A stretch of DNA of 31,801 bases from Sergeia podlipaevii (taxonomy: Eukaryota > Euglenozoa > Kinetoplastea > Trypanosomatida > Trypanosomatidae). Below the pieces are notes generated by a model. It had not been told where the DNA came from, searched no databases, and saw only the letters and a program-made list of their open reading frames with translations. The DNA is taken from assembly GCA_030849805.1 (NCBI GenBank), contig JASANZ010002001.1:1-31801 (forward strand), written 5' to 3'. The translations under genes were made by a program, and so were the position numbers. This document shows, one piece after another, positions 1 through 10,200 of the stretch (position 1 is its first letter; the number at the start of each line of letters is the position of its first letter).

Positions 1-664
1 GCAATGTGTCTAGGTAAAGCGAGCAAAAGGAAAGCACCCAAATCTCTTCGCCTGTTATTTCTTCCCGCTGCTTTCTTCTCATCTTACCTTTTCCTTTCTT
101 TAGCTGTCCATTAAAAATTATTATATATTTTAGTTTTGTTAAGCCGATGTATATCCATTATACTTCATATCACTTGTGTTCTCTTTTCATTTCCCTCGCT
201 TTCAAGAAATATCTTCTCTTACCCATGGCGTCTTACCACGTCCGCTCAAGACGCCAAAAAGAAGACTAAAACAGAGGGAAATAATGTACATAAAAAAAAA
301 AAGTTATTAAAACATTTATAAAAAAAAAACGAGAGAATGCTAATCATAATCATTTTCTTAGTATTGATGCAACAACGCCTTTAACAAACTCACAAACACA
401 CATAAGCACATGAGTACATTTTTTTTTTTAGCAGCACTCACAGTATATATTTCTTTCTCTCCATTTTAAAGGCTATTCCTTAGAGTACTAGCATGATCTC
501 CTTCATCATTCATGTATAGAAACATAGATAGATGCACTCTAAGCCCACTATTACATCCATGGAATAGTAACGGGAGAGAGATAGAAAAACGGGGCATCTT
601 TCTTCCCAACCAACTAGCACTACACACCCACAATAGCCATAAATATATAGTGAGCCTTAAAAAA

Positions 665-694
665 ATATATATATACTATATATATATATATATA
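665..694. repeat. TA dinucleotide microsatellite
   Basis: This is an almost pure AT alternation of about 30 bases with a single C interruption. Similar TA runs occur at 5590-5614, 5754-5769, 23584-23602 and 29958-30002, all in spacers. They are typical of this genome's intergenic DNA and carry no specific function that can be read from the sequence. Confidence 0.85.
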
Positions 695-1724
695 AGCTGT
701 TCATCCATTCACACATTATTACTTTGTATCTACATACAGTCACACATGCGAAAAAAAGAATATATATGACTGTGAACATGTACCTGAATACTATTGTGTA
801 TAAAAGCAGCATGAAAAAAGAAAAAAAAATAAAGCAGCAAATGGAAACAGATAAACAAAGTGGGGTGGGGGGGTGACAAACTAATACACCCATAAATAAG
901 CACAAAAACGTATCCTACAATCGAAAAAAAAATAGAAGTGATAAAAATAAAATAAAAAAGAGCACTCTCGTGGCAAACGTAACCCACAAAAACATTTTTT
1001 TTCTTTTTTCTGCCTCATCTCTTTTATCCTCACTCACTCACTCAAACACACACACACACCAACCTTCTCTCTCTTCCTTCATTTTTTCCGTGTAATCACA
1101 CTTTCTCGCCTGATGTTCATTAACACATGTTTCTGAGATATGCAGAGAAAACACATAAAAGAAGAAAAGGAAAAAAAAAGATGATTACGCGACCTTTCGT
1201 ACTACATTGCTTTACATCTTTGGAAAAAAAAAAATAGAAAGACGACAACCAGTTATATCTTTCATTTAGGTACAGAAACAATATAATACTCTCGGCATCC
1301 ACAAACAATAAATATACATATTTAGAGAGAAACAGAGAGATAGGCCTCCTGAGTGTAGATTAACTCTCTCTAAAAATGTGGAAAACAAAAACTCATAAAG
1401 ATATATAGTTAAATACAAGATAACGGTGCACTAAGTAGCAACTGCAACAAAAAAAAAGAAAGGAAAACATGAAGCCGAACGCATTTTTTTTTCCCTCTGC
1501 CATTCACTTATATCGGCATTTTCTTTTTATAAAAAAAAAAATCGCTATCTCGTGTGCTCGTTTCGTTGTTCCAAACATAGATATACATATACAAAATATA
1601 GAGTTGAGAGGAGCTCACCCACCCCTGAGCAGCCACTATCACCTAGTAGCGTTTAGTGCTCGCCATCTACATTCATGTAGAGTCCATATATGTGGTATGT
1701 GTCCGTGCAAGATGGTTGTGTCCG

Positions 1725-1776
1725 TACGTGTGTATATTTGTCTGTGTGTGTATGTGTGTGTCTGTGTGTGGATGTG
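1725..1776. repeat. Imperfect TG microsatellite
   Basis: This is a TG-rich tract broken by TA and TC units. It lies about 80 bases beyond the stop codon of the WD40 gene, so it is probably in its 3' untranslated region. Read as RNA from the minus strand it would be CA-rich. A regulatory role is possible but not shown. Confidence 0.75.
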
Positions 1777-1852
1777 AATATCGTCGTCCCCCCCCCTCTC
1801 CATTGCTGGTGTTGCGGATGTTTCCGTAGGCCTATTACCTCCCCCCCCCCTA

Positions 1853-4489
1853 CTATTTCATTTCGAGCATGTACACATTGCCGAAACTATCGCCACACGC
1901 CATCATAGAGTAGGTGCCAGAGGCTAGGCAGTAAACTGGGGCTTTGCAAAACAGACTCGTCACTTCCTCACCAGTCTCCCGATCCAGCACATAGACAAAA
2001 CGGTTGTTGCACGCCACCACAATATACTTGCAGAATGACCCTGGTGCAGCGGAAGACAACGTCCAGCCGAGTCGCGGTCCTCGTTGAGATAAGTGCGTAA
2101 CCCCAGCAATAGTGGCAGGAGCAATCGACAGTGTGCACGAGCCATCCTCGGTCGACCACACACGTAACAAGTTCTCGTCATTACTAACAATGAACTTTCC
2201 ATCTGAAGTGTAACTGCAAGACAAAATTATGCCAACGTGACCCGTCAAGGTGAATCGCGTCTTGGCGCTCGTGGAAGACCACACACGCAGCGTCTTATCC
2301 GCGGATGCGCTGCAGATGTAATTGCCGTCTGGACTGAATGCAATGCTAATAATAATACCCTCGTGGTTACTGTGGCTCACCCACTCCTTCCCTCTTCGCG
2401 TGTCCCAGACGCGGCACACACGGTCTTGACATCCACTCGCAAGGAACTTGCTATCCGGTGAAAAACAACAGCAAATCACCACCTTGGCGTGCCGAAATGT
2501 TAGCAAGTGCTTCGTGGTCATGACATCCCACAATATCATCGTCTTGTCTTTGCTCGTCGTTGCCAGGTATTTACCATCAAGAGAAAAACTAGCGTTAATG
2601 ACGGTGTCCTGGTGGCCGGTGAAGATACCCACCTCATCGCCCACGGCTAGGCTACTCAGTATGATGGAAGCATCCTCGTTGCTGCAACTCGCGTAGTCAC
2701 GCTCTGATGGAGCAAGCGCAATGCACTTCACGCGCGTGCTGTGGCCAAGTACTGTGGTGTAGTCGAAGCCTCGGAGCTCACGCGTGCACGTAGAGCTAGC
2801 TATGGCTTCCACCTCCGCAATTCGCTGACGTTGCTCAAGTGCCGCACCGGTGTTTGAAACAGACGGGACAGTGTTCGTTACGGACAGGGATCCTACGGTG
2901 TATGTGCAGGATGGAAACGCACTGCTGGTGGAGCCAAGAGCTATGGTGCTGCCCATCGTGCTGCCACCAGGCAACGTTGGGACAGAAGGTGAGACTGTGC
3001 TGCCAGGATCCGATATAGCGGGGAGGGAAGGAATGGAGTGAGAAGTACTAATACTCAACCTACTTCCCGTATTCGACCCATCCGTGAGGCCAGAGCCCAA
3101 CCCTGACACAATGTTTCCGTTGCTCCCACCAAGCGGGATACCATTGGCTCCAAGCATGGAAGCCCGCTTGCCGAGGGTTGTTGAAGACGCAGCTGAGGAA
3201 GAGTTGCCAGCATCAAGCACGGCGGGGATGAGGTCCATCTCATCCACGCAGACGTCAAAATCGTTGAAAGAAAAGAAGTTGTGGCCATTGCCGCTGCTGC
3301 TGTTTGGGCGACGGTGTATGTATCCTTGCACGCTGCCTGATATGGTGTTGTGAGCAGACACAACAGTGGTGTTAGTGCTAAATGCGCTTGAGGTATCCAA
3401 AGGCATGCCTGGCTTGCGACCTTCAAGCCTCCAGTGCTTCGTGCGTGCCTCATCTTTTGAGATAACAATGTCATCATAAATAAAAAGATCTTCCTCAATG
3501 CTGAGAGGGGCCTGCTGGCGCTGCTGCTCGAGATCCGTGCCAAAGGCTGGATATGCAGAATTGCTTCTGCCAGATATCGGCGGGGCACAGTGCGCATTAC
3601 TATTCGTCAGCGAGTTAGGAGACTGCAGCCCGGTGTACGTCGCTGACACGTCAGACATGGTGATGTCAGAAAGAAGAGAATCACAGAGAGAGCGGGAGGT
3701 GTGGTGCGCAGAGCCGTGACTGGAAACACCAGAAACACGGCGGCTATCACCTTCTGTCTGACCGCGCATTGGTAGCGGTAAGTGAGTAATGAATTTTGCA
3801 TTTTGTAGTTGCTTCGGATTCTGTGGTGAAGCGGAGCGAGGCTGCGCGAGAAGCCCTGGTGGACTATTCATAGAGAGATTTAAATGACTACAATTATCTA
3901 CTGGCCTCGATTGCTCTGTGCAGTGTAGTGGCGAGTCTAAATGTTTCTCTGTGGCGGTGCCACCAGCAATCTGAGGAAGCGTACCGCTTTCAAAGCTATC
4001 TCTTTGCTTTGCAATACGTGGATCTAGCGGGTTGGCGTAGTTGCGGAGCGGATGGCTCATGCTGCTGCGTGAAGGTGCACTTCCTGCTACTGCTTTACCT
4101 ATACTAGTGACGGGAATAAGCGGAGCGTTGCGCATCCTGATTGCACCGGGACTGGTCAGCGCGACGGAAGAGGGTGACGTAGTGGAGTTGCTTTCCCGAG
4201 AGTTGTGCAATAATATCTGCTGCTGCTGAGGAGGAGGAGGAGGAGGAGGGGCAACTTTTCTATTTGTAGATGTTGCCACCGCGTTGTCGCTCAACGTCCT
4301 GTCAGTACGCATCTGCTGGTCACTTGATGGGCTTGAGCGACTAGTAGAGTCCAGGTACTCGCAGTGCTTTGCTATCCTGTCAGAGTGGCGTTTCAGTGTC
4401 GGGTTGCGCGGCACACCACTAGACGAGCTAGAAGACTCCCTAGAAGGATCCCTGCTACTGCCGGTGCGACTGCTCTGCCCAGAGCCCAT
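1853..4489 (-). CDS. WD40-repeat protein with an N-myristoylation motif
   Basis: This encodes an 878-residue protein of unknown role. The N-terminal two thirds (about 1-570) is Ser/Thr/Asn/Gly-rich low complexity with poly-Pro and poly-Gln runs. The C-terminal third (about 575-878) is a seven-bladed WD40 propeller. Blades 2-5 are clear (GHQDTVINASFSLDGKYLA, SKDKTMILWD, ADKTLRVWS), while the first and the last two are degenerate. The frame stays open for 136 codons upstream. I chose the Met at 4489 because the upstream part is translated homopolymer and a good splice acceptor lies at 4594-4597, inside that extension. The resulting N-terminus, MGSGQSS, fits the MGxxxS myristoylation consensus, so membrane attachment is plausible. 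No Cys lies near it for dual acylation. The WD40 assignment is firm; the function is unknown. Confidence 0.9.
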   Translation of the reverse strand: MGSGQSSRTGSSRDPSRESSSSSSGVPRNPTLKRHSDRIAKHCEYLDSTSRSSPSSDQQMRTDRTLSDNAVATSTNRKVAPPPPPPPQQQQILLHNSRESNSTTSPSSVALTSPGAIRMRNAPLIPVTSIGKAVAGSAPSRSSMSHPLRNYANPLDPRIAKQRDSFESGTLPQIAGGTATEKHLDSPLHCTEQSRPVDNCSHLNLSMNSPPGLLAQPRSASPQNPKQLQNAKFITHLPLPMRGQTEGDSRRVSGVSSHGSAHHTSRSLCDSLLSDITMSDVSATYTGLQSPNSLTNSNAHCAPPISGRSNSAYPAFGTDLEQQRQQAPLSIEEDLFIYDDIVISKDEARTKHWRLEGRKPGMPLDTSSAFSTNTTVVSAHNTISGSVQGYIHRRPNSSSGNGHNFFSFNDFDVCVDEMDLIPAVLDAGNSSSAASSTTLGKRASMLGANGIPLGGSNGNIVSGLGSGLTDGSNTGSRLSISTSHSIPSLPAISDPGSTVSPSVPTLPGGSTMGSTIALGSTSSAFPSCTYTVGSLSVTNTVPSVSNTGAALEQRQRIAEVEAIASSTCTRELRGFDYTTVLGHSTRVKCIALAPSERDYASCSNEDASIILSSLAVGDEVGIFTGHQDTVINASFSLDGKYLATTSKDKTMILWDVMTTKHLLTFRHAKVVICCCFSPDSKFLASGCQDRVCRVWDTRRGKEWVSHSNHEGIIISIAFSPDGNYICSASADKTLRVWSSTSAKTRFTLTGHVGIILSCSYTSDGKFIVSNDENLLRVWSTEDGSCTLSIAPATIAGVTHLSQRGPRLGWTLSSAAPGSFCKYIVVACNNRFVYVLDRETGEEVTSLFCKAPVYCLASGTYSMMACGDSFGNVYMLEMK
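4487..4489 (-). other. Internal Met chosen as start, giving MGSGQSS
   Basis: The CAT at 4487-4489 on the plus strand is the ATG of the WD40 protein. The next upstream AG dinucleotides on the sense strand are about 105 bases away, at 4594-4597. A spliced mRNA would therefore exclude the upstream in-frame Met at 4897. The residues after this Met match the N-myristoyltransferase consensus of Gly2 and Ser6. Confidence 0.75.
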
Positions 4490-4593
4490 CGGAGCAAAAA
4501 AAATATCAAGAAATGTAAACGAGCAGCCAAAAAAAAAAAAGCCACGTGCAGCCAATATATATATTCGTGAGTGCGAAAGAAAAAAGAGTGTCG

Positions 4594-4634
4594 CTCTAGT
4601 ATCAACACACAAACACAAAGGGAAAAAAAAAACA
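4594..4634 (-). promoter_or_regulatory. Predicted spliced-leader acceptor of the WD40 gene
   Basis: In the sense direction a T-run followed by CCCTTTGTGTTTGTGTG leads to two AG dinucleotides at 4597-4594. No AG occurs between there and the ATG, giving a leader of about 104 bases. This is the pattern used for trans-splicing in trypanosomatids. The exact site is a prediction. Confidence 0.5.
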
Positions 4635-4905
4635 GACAGTAGCAATAATATAGAAAAAGAAAATAAAGAAGAAGTCTCTTCTCTGGATGCCTTGTATTTT
4701 ATTGTCCCTGTTGTCTCTATGGCTCTTGTTTGTTCTCTCTTTCCCCCCTTGATTTTTTTTCTTTCCTTTTTCTTCCGCCTGGTTCTCCTTTGCAATAAGT
4801 AATGATTCAATCGTTGTCTTTGCTTTGGTGTTGCTGTTGTTTGTTGCTGTTGTTGTTGCTGCTGCTGATCCTGTGTTGTGTCCCACTTCTCCTTCAATCC
4901 CGAAA

Positions 4906-4949
4906 TTCTCTCTATCTCTATCCCTCTATCTCTCTATCTCTCTATCTCC
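4906..4949. repeat. TCTCTATC-type short tandem repeat
   Basis: This is a run of imperfect TCTCTATC/TCTATC units. On the minus strand it reads as GAGATA repeats, so it is not a polypyrimidine tract for the local genes. It has no visible function and probably arose by slippage. Confidence 0.8.
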
Positions 4950-6258
4950 TCTACTGATGACCCTGTGATCACAGAATGAAGAAAGAAACTTGTGTGAAAA
5001 TAACGAAAAGGAAGAGAAAAAGGAACAACAACAACAAAAAAAAAAAGAAGAGACAACAGAATGCAAGCAGTACACGCCTAATTTATATATGTGAGGAAAG
5101 AAAAATAGAAACTTACACCCTCTCGCAAATAGCCACACGAAAGACGACTAGTTGGCAGATTGAAATCGCAGATCTTTCTTTAGCAAAACCCTCTGCGGCT
5201 ACTCCTTCTATATAAAAAAAAAAAAAAATTCTCACTTGTTATCCTCGTGGGCAAGCGAGTAAGATATAGATGTGTAACTACAAAAAGACACTTCACTTCC
5301 TTTCTATATTTTTTTCTTTATATGTTTCTCTTCTATTATTCGCGCGTATGCATATATGTTCTGTGGTATTCTTCCTGTAATAGAATTTCCTACAAGATGT
5401 ATAGAATAGAAATAAAAGAAGAAAAAAAAAGGCTTTGAAGCGAACGGTATGAATGCCCCCCTCCCCCTCGTTGCAATGGGTTGAATAGCGAAAAAAAAAA
5501 AAGAAAAGAAACAAGTAACGTGTAGGTCTACGTGTTCCTGCTTTCTTTATTATCAAATGAAAAAAAAAAAATGGAAGAAGAAAAAGAGCATATATATATA
5601 TGTATATATATATAGTGATGAACAACAAGACATCAATTGCAAAAACACAACCGATAAATTAAAGTGTCTCTCACTCACCCGCTTTGGTCATCCTGCATAT
5701 TCTCCTCGAGAGTGGAGTGCAATGTAAAACACAAAAAAAAAAAAACGTATACGCATATATATATATATAGTACATCCTTTCTTGCTGATTTGACTGAATC
5801 TTGATTCTATAATGTACTTTGCACTATAGAGAGGGACTGCTTCTTCATTCTTTTTATCATAATCTACTATTTTTTTCCCTCTTCGGTTAAAAAACCTCTA
5901 CTCCCATTCTCTCTCTCTCTCTTCTCCGCGTTGATGAACTTTTTGCATACATTTGGCTGCCGCTCTACATAGCTCAAACACGCGCGTACAAATGTGTTTA
6001 ATCAAATGCTTTTTAGAAGCAACAATATGTACATGCAACAGTAAGATATATTACTTAGCAAATATGATAAATTATAAAAGTAGAAGAGCAACTCAATCAA
6101 ACGGGTAATTATTTACTTTTTACAAAGAAGGGGAATGAAACAAGAAGCGCAATTTAAGAGAAAAAAAATCAATTTTTGTCGCTCGTGTACAAGTCGGGGC
6201 CCTTGCCAGAGAAAAAAAGGAAAAAGCACTAGGCCAACTCTACTCATCTACTACATGT

Positions 6259-9200
6259 TCAATACCTGTATGGACTCTGGTTCGACAACGAATGCGTTTC
6301 ATAAGGTCCCCCTGCAGCACCAGCCACCGCTGCAGCATTTTGGTAAGCCATCATCATCGCATCTGTCCCGAACTCCTCAGCAAGTCCGCCATCACCACCA
6401 CTCACCGCGCCACCACCTTCGGGCTGCAAGTTGATCTCCTCTGCATACGCAAATGTATGATGAAGACCGCTCACGACGCCTTTCACATCCAGCGCCTCCA
6501 GGCCTTGTATGCGGATGTACTGAGACGTGCCCACACCCGCAGCTGCAGCGGCCGTCGTACTAGCACTCACGCTTGTTGAGCTGTTATTGGCTGTCCTTAG
6601 CCCTACTGAGTTTGTGCCAGCTGCTACTGCCGCTGCCACCGCTGCCAGCTGAGCCTGACCCACAACACCAGTGCCAGCACCTCCACCGCCACGTGAACTC
6701 TCACCAAAAGAGTACACCTGCGCATGCGAGCGCTTTGGCCGCCCACGATAGTCCAGTCGGCAGCACTCCCTCTCACACCCAGGCTGCGGGCCCTCCACCA
6801 CCACTACGGTGTGCTGACGGCCACAAGAAATGCCCCGCACGACGCCACCCGCAATGAACTCAAGGCCCACCACTCGGAATGGGAGCGTCACCGCCTCGGC
6901 GCGACTCACGTTTGCACCACATTGCCCGCTTGCATTATCCCCCCAGCAGAACACAGCCCCAGTGTCTGTCAGCGCCACGGTGTGAAACGACCCACAAGCC
7001 ACATCCACCACCCGATGGCCTTCGAGAGCGCCATGGACGCGTGTGGGCACGTAGGCTGGGTCCTTGGTGCCATGCCCAAGGCGGCCTTGATAGCCAACCC
7101 CCCAAGTAAAGAGCTCTCCAGCAGCGTTGATCGCCCCGCTGTGCCACTGGCCAGCGTGAATACGGATAATACGTTGCTGCTGCTGCTGCTGCTGCTCCTG
7201 CTGCTGCTGGTGATGATGAGGGTTCATTCCCAAAGGAGAAGAGAGAAAGATGCTACCACTGTTACTACTCGTAGCAGCTGCCCCACTTGTGTGATGCCCC
7301 GCTGAGGTCGGGAACTGTACAAGTTGCGGGCTCAAAATTACATGCCGGCGCTCGCTGCTGAGCGACTCACCGAGTACGCTAGTGCGGGCAAAGCGGTTGC
7401 GGACCTCATCCGGTGGGCCCAGCCCCAAGCACTCCACGAGACCCCACGAATACAAGGAGCCATCCGCGCTCAAGGCAAGAGAAAAGAAGCTGCCGCAGCC
7501 CAACTGCACAATCTTCTTTCCCTCCAGGGGCTCCACAAGCTTCGGTTCATCGATTTTTTTCAGATGATGATCAAACATCGCCGGACCGAGGCCGCTCTGC
7601 CCATGATTATTGTTTCCCCAGAAGTAGACGTGGTGGTCGCTGGTGATCGCCATGGCAAAAGCATAACCTGCTGAGATGTGCATAGCGCGGTGGCGCTCAA
7701 ACAGCGGGATCCTGCGAGGGATCACCACCACAGCGGACTTGTCCGTCGGGTGAGCATCCAGTTCCTTTGGGCTGCCTAGTCCAAGCTGACCCCAGTCACC
7801 ATTACCAAAAGAATACACGTTGCCGTCATCGCCCAAGGCACAGCTATAGTTAGCGCCAAGCGCCACCGTGCGCACCTTCACCCCAAAGGGTGTCACCTGC
7901 ACTGGTGTCGGCACTGGCGTGTCCAGGAAGCCTTGCGTGCCGAGCTCCCCGTTGCCACCGGAACCCCAGCTAAAGAGTAGCTGGCGCCGTCGGTGTCGAG
8001 CAGGTGCGAGCTGTCTCACCATCCCCTGTACGTTTAGATACTCCGCAACCGCCAGCACGCCACGAGAGTTTAAGTAGCGCGGCACCACCACCACGCGGTG
8101 GCGCAAGTAGTTTAAGATAGGAGCAAAGTAGTCTGGATCCAGGTCAATAAGAATGGTGTTATGAGCATCGGTATCCAGCGGAAGAAAGCCACCGGTGCTT
8201 GCTGGCGTGAGCGCCTCGCCGCCTCTGCAGTGCTCCGTTTCCGCCTCCCCAGTCGCCCTCATGGCGTGTTGTAGATGTTCTCCCGTAGATTCCAACTGTG
8301 AGTCATCACCATCGTCGCTCTCGCTGCTAGTGAGGCTGCTGCTTGTGTTGCTGCTTGTACTGTTGATCTCTCTCGGTGAGCGACCCGTATGTTCCTGCTC
8401 TCTCACCTCTCCCTCCACCTCTGTGCTGTTTAGCACCGCCGTTACGTTACGAGGTTCGCCAGAAGAGGCGTATTGATGGTGACGGTCGTCGCTCACGCTT
8501 GCGTTCGCGCTGTCCCCACCTGCATTGTGAGTGACAGGATCTACATGGCGTTCAGTTGCCACTAGTGCAGCGCCGCTATCATCGCCACCACCACCACCAC
8601 CACTACGACTATTATTGCGATTCCCACCAGCATCTCTCGTATGATGACGACTATGGTTCTGTGTGACGTGCGCAGAGGAGCCGCGCTCATGAAATAGATG
8701 ACCGAAACACAGCTGCTCCCCTTGAGCGCCTCTCAGACTGGTTGTCTCACCGGCATCGCCGCCGCCAGCACCAGCTACGAGAGAGGACGACCCAGCTGTC
8801 CCTTCACCTCTGTTCGTCGTCGAAGCAATCGCGCCTTTCGTTGCATTCAGATCGTAACGGCGCCTCTCTCGCCCTTGCAGTGCCAGTCGCGAGGCAGTCA
8901 CCTCTGCTGCGATGCCAGCAAGCACAGTTTCAGGGTCAGAAGAAAGCGTGGCCAATGTGGTCGTGAAGATACGGCCCCCGACATTCAGTCTCACCCAGTC
9001 AAGCGCTGATGTTGTCCTTGAGGTGCACACTGGTGCATCACGTACGACACGATAGTACACCATCTTCTTCCTAGCACCACTAGCACCATCATCGCCAATA
9101 CTCCTCATTGCATCTGCGGCATAGTCTACCGCCCCGTTCTCTCCTGCTTCAACTTCGGCAAAACCACCGCGATATCGCTGAGAATTAGGGTCGTGCACAC

Positions 9201-9621
9201 CATCCCTTTCCGCGATATCGCCCATGCTCAAGTACCCGTGCGGGTGGTGCCTCTGCTGCTGCTGCTGTTGATGGTGATGGTGATGGTGCTGGTACGCAGA
9301 GACAAAGTGGCCTTGATGGACACTACCGCCGCTCCCGTAGTGGTGGTGCTGCCTATACAAGCCTTGTAGAACCTCCGATTCGCCTGCGTGCAGCGGGGAC
9401 GAGCGTCCCTGAAGCACCTGATGCTGCTGCTCGTGGTATAGCATCTGAGAATATCCATAGCGAGAATGGTTACTATTGTGCGTGTCTGCGATGTTGTTGT
9501 TGTTGTTGCTCGCATAGTTGGCGTTACCATAAGTGGATGTGCCGTACGCGTTCATGTGCGCACTGGCTGGTGTGTGCAGCGAATGAGTAGAGTACGTGTC
9601 TGTGTCACTTCTCGAAGCCAT
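6259..9621 (-). CDS. T1/BTB-domain protein with RCC1 repeats
   Basis: This encodes 1120 residues. An N-terminal region of about 200 residues is rich in Ser, Asn, His and Gln. A KCTD-type T1/BTB domain follows in two parts: the first beta-hairpin segment at about 207-238 (VRLNVGGRIFTTTLATLSSD) and the second at about 487-530 (ILIDLDPDYFAPILNYLRH). About 250 Ser/Gly/Asn/Glu-rich residues separate them. RCC1 blades then begin near residues 549 (LFSWGSGGNGELG), 603 (VYSFGNGDWGQLG), 666, 724, 838 and 893, with a degenerate one near 969; a poly-Gln run lies near 811. RCC1 propellers serve as guanine-nucleotide exchange or protein-binding platforms, and T1/BTB domains oligomerise or bind cullin-3. 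Which applies here is unknown. Human RCBTB proteins have the reverse domain order. Confidence 0.92.
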   Translation of the reverse strand: MASRSDTDTYSTHSLHTPASAHMNAYGTSTYGNANYASNNNNNIADTHNSNHSRYGYSQMLYHEQQHQVLQGRSSPLHAGESEVLQGLYRQHHHYGSGGSVHQGHFVSAYQHHHHHHQQQQQQRHHPHGYLSMGDIAERDGVHDPNSQRYRGGFAEVEAGENGAVDYAADAMRSIGDDGASGARKKMVYYRVVRDAPVCTSRTTSALDWVRLNVGGRIFTTTLATLSSDPETVLAGIAAEVTASRLALQGRERRRYDLNATKGAIASTTNRGEGTAGSSSLVAGAGGGDAGETTSLRGAQGEQLCFGHLFHERGSSAHVTQNHSRHHTRDAGGNRNNSRSGGGGGGDDSGAALVATERHVDPVTHNAGGDSANASVSDDRHHQYASSGEPRNVTAVLNSTEVEGEVREQEHTGRSPREINSTSSNTSSSLTSSESDDGDDSQLESTGEHLQHAMRATGEAETEHCRGGEALTPASTGGFLPLDTDAHNTILIDLDPDYFAPILNYLRHRVVVVPRYLNSRGVLAVAEYLNVQGMVRQLAPARHRRRQLLFSWGSGGNGELGTQGFLDTPVPTPVQVTPFGVKVRTVALGANYSCALGDDGNVYSFGNGDWGQLGLGSPKELDAHPTDKSAVVVIPRRIPLFERHRAMHISAGYAFAMAITSDHHVYFWGNNNHGQSGLGPAMFDHHLKKIDEPKLVEPLEGKKIVQLGCGSFFSLALSADGSLYSWGLVECLGLGPPDEVRNRFARTSVLGESLSSERRHVILSPQLVQFPTSAGHHTSGAAATSSNSGSIFLSSPLGMNPHHHQQQQEQQQQQQQRIIRIHAGQWHSGAINAAGELFTWGVGYQGRLGHGTKDPAYVPTRVHGALEGHRVVDVACGSFHTVALTDTGAVFCWGDNASGQCGANVSRAEAVTLPFRVVGLEFIAGGVVRGISCGRQHTVVVVEGPQPGCERECCRLDYRGRPKRSHAQVYSFGESSRGGGGAGTGVVGQAQLAAVAAAVAAGTNSVGLRTANNSSTSVSASTTAAAAAGVGTSQYIRIQGLEALDVKGVVSGLHHTFAYAEEINLQPEGGGAVSGGDGGLAEEFGTDAMMMAYQNAAAVAGAAGGPYETHSLSNQSPYRY
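7170..7211 (-). repeat. CAG/CTG run encoding poly-Gln in the RCC1 protein
   Basis: A nearly pure CTG run on the plus strand encodes a Gln stretch with one Glu between two RCC1 blades. It stays in frame and probably varies in length between strains. Similar poly-Gln runs occur in the CFAP20-domain gene (27458-27501). Confidence 0.85.
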
Positions 9622-9786
9622 TTTGTTTTTTGTTTTTTTTCTATTATTGCTATTTATCCGTCAGTTCTTCCTTCGCTTTTCTCTCTCTCTCTCGCTCTTT
9701 CCCAATGTCACTCTGCCTTTGTGAGTGAATGTGTTGTGTATTCGTAGTTGTATATGATACGATGATGATACAATATGCACGCTAGA

Positions 9787-9833
9787 CTTGAATATGAAAA
9801 GATATAAAGCAGAGAAAAATTCAAAAAAAAAAA
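9787..9833 (-). promoter_or_regulatory. Predicted spliced-leader acceptor of the RCC1 gene
   Basis: On the sense strand a T-run and TTTTTCTCTGCTTTATATC tract are followed by AG at 9788-9787, giving a leader of about 165 bases. Two further strong acceptor-like sites lie upstream (AG at 10180-10179 and 10426-10425), so alternative leaders are possible. This is a prediction from pattern only. Confidence 0.45.
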
Positions 9834-10178
9834 TGTGTTGTTGTTTCTATTGAAAATAAAAAAATTAAAGTTTTACAAGCTATGTAGCTAATGTATCAGC
9901 TATTTAAAAAAAGAAAAAAACATAAAAGAGAAAACAAAGAAAAGTTGCAAAAGAAAGAGAGAAAGTGAGTGAAAAGCAAAAGAAGAAGTGAGTAATCAGT
10001 TCTATTTCGTTTTCCCTGAGGATGGCATGAAGGTAGTGTAGTAACTCGCTTCTGCTTCCTATTTATTGTACCCTGTTAATAAAAGGGAGAACACCACGTG
10101 GGCAAATGTCAATACGTTGTATGCAATTACTACTAATATTCCATGCTTATTAACAACAACAACAACAATTCCCCCTTC

Positions 10179-10200
10179 CTACAAAAAGAAAAAAAATGAG
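10179..10200 (-). promoter_or_regulatory. Alternative splice acceptor-like site
   Basis: The sense strand reads TTTTTTTTCTTTTTGTAG followed by a G-rich stretch, a textbook acceptor. No start codon leading to a credible protein follows before the RCC1 gene. It could be an alternative trans-splice site for that gene or a decoy. Confidence 0.35.

Larger units (their letters stand above)
1..1852. other. Non-coding spacer downstream of the WD40 gene
   Basis: No credible gene is seen on either strand. The stretch is AT-rich, with many A and T homopolymers, TA and TG microsatellites and two C-runs near 1789-1797 and 1841-1850. The short open frames here translate to Phe/Lys/Tyr/Ile-rich low-complexity peptides and look like translated homopolymers. 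The part nearest 1852 should be the 3' untranslated region of the WD40 gene, and the rest is intergenic. No tRNA, snRNA or strand switch was recognised by eye. Confidence 0.7.
4490..6258. other. Spacer between the RCC1 and WD40 genes
   Basis: No supported gene. Bases near 4490-4593 are the predicted 5' untranslated region of the WD40 gene, and bases just below 6259 are the 3' flank of the RCC1-repeat gene. In between are a TCTCTATC-type repeat (4906-4949), TA microsatellites, a CT run near 5911-5922 and many A-runs. The long open frame that extends the WD40 frame to 4897 is translated low-complexity DNA. Confidence 0.7.

Noticed and set aside
4490..4897. In-frame extension of the WD40 protein by 136 residues
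   Set aside because: It translates poly-A/T tracts and Gln repeats into Lys-, Phe- and Gln-rich sequence, includes the predicted splice acceptor, and would bury a good MGxxxS N-terminus.
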